DNA of 5,386 nt from JABDDM01 sp038240295 (GTDB lineage Bacteria; Bacteroidota; Ignavibacteria; Palsa-1295): assembly GCA_038240295.1 (NCBI GenBank), contig JBBSDW010000188.1:1-5386 (forward strand). Reading direction: 5' to 3'. Positions 5,361-5,386 of the stretch are shown piece after piece (position 1 is the stretch's first letter; each line of letters opens with the position of its first letter). The notes under the pieces were generated by a model. It ran no database searches. It was not told the origin of the DNA and saw only the letters and a list, made by a program, of their open reading frames with translations. A program made the position numbers and the translations under genes.

Positions 5361-5386
5361 CCACGCGGTTGCGGACACCGGAACGC

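Larger units (their letters stand above)
5113..5386. other. intergenic region upstream of the cluster, no supported gene
   Basis: This 274-base stretch holds the candidate promoter, the two hairpin repeats and a GC-rich right end with a run of seven C. Frames are open to the right edge on both strands near 5267-5386. Both owe much of their content to the repeat itself, and neither has a start signal or recognisable protein, so I do not call them. A gene beyond the right edge could still begin or end here. Confidence 0.6.

Noticed and set aside
5267..5386. Plus-strand ATG frame open to the right edge (about 40 codons)
   Set aside because: No ribosome binding site, no recognisable protein, and its second half is translated hairpin repeat and GC-rich flank. 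It may be real only if it continues beyond the edge.
5270..5386. Minus-strand frame open from the right edge as the end of an upstream gene
   Set aside because: Its Trp/Arg/Gly-rich content again comes from the hairpin repeat and C run; no domain is visible.

Overview
The window holds a run of six minus-strand genes, read from the right edge to the left: a small secreted protein, a membrane-anchored LytR_C protein, the ribosomal silencing factor RsfS, arginyl-tRNA synthetase (ArgS), a CNNM/CBS/CorC-type membrane protein, and the first 17 codons of another gene cut by the left edge. Gaps between them are 71, 65, 64, 14 and 48 bases. No gene faces the other way and no clear terminator lies between genes, so the cluster is probably one transcription unit. 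It would start upstream of the secreted protein, where a lone TATGAT box is visible, and continue past the left edge.

The organism looks like a bacterium of the Bacteroidota/Chlorobi group, perhaps a Kapabacteria- or Ignavibacteria-like lineage. Three things suggest this. Five of the six starts lack a recognisable Shine-Dalgarno sequence. A stand-alone LytR_C protein sits directly before rsfS. The secreted protein has an aromatic/serine strand pattern that I recall from small surface proteins of that group. This placement is inference from style; nothing here is diagnostic. I see no phage, insertion sequence, CRISPR array, tRNA or rRNA.

By region: 5113-5386 is intergenic and carries two copies of a 20-base hairpin repeat exactly 120 bases apart. 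4564-5112 encodes the secreted protein, 3965-4492 the LytR_C protein, 3189-3899 RsfS, 1487-3124 ArgS, 102-1472 the CorC-like protein, and 1-53 the start of an unknown gene. RsfS (shutting down 50S subunits) and ArgS (charging tRNA) are both translation functions. The two membrane or envelope genes upstream and the CorC-like gene downstream have no obvious mechanistic link to them.

Most of this is ordinary housekeeping. The most interesting place is around rsfS. Its conserved core is flanked by long basic tails: a histone-H1-like VKKA pentad array at the N-terminus and a basic C-terminal tail. Just behind its stop codon, one frame over, an 18-codon open stretch reads as three basic pentads (KQTKR, EQTKR, KQTKR) and ends in two consecutive stops. 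This looks like a C-terminal tail recently cut off by a one-base shift, or reached by frameshifting. Three arrays in the window share a 15-base (5-codon) period at gene ends. No convincing new system is present beyond these features.
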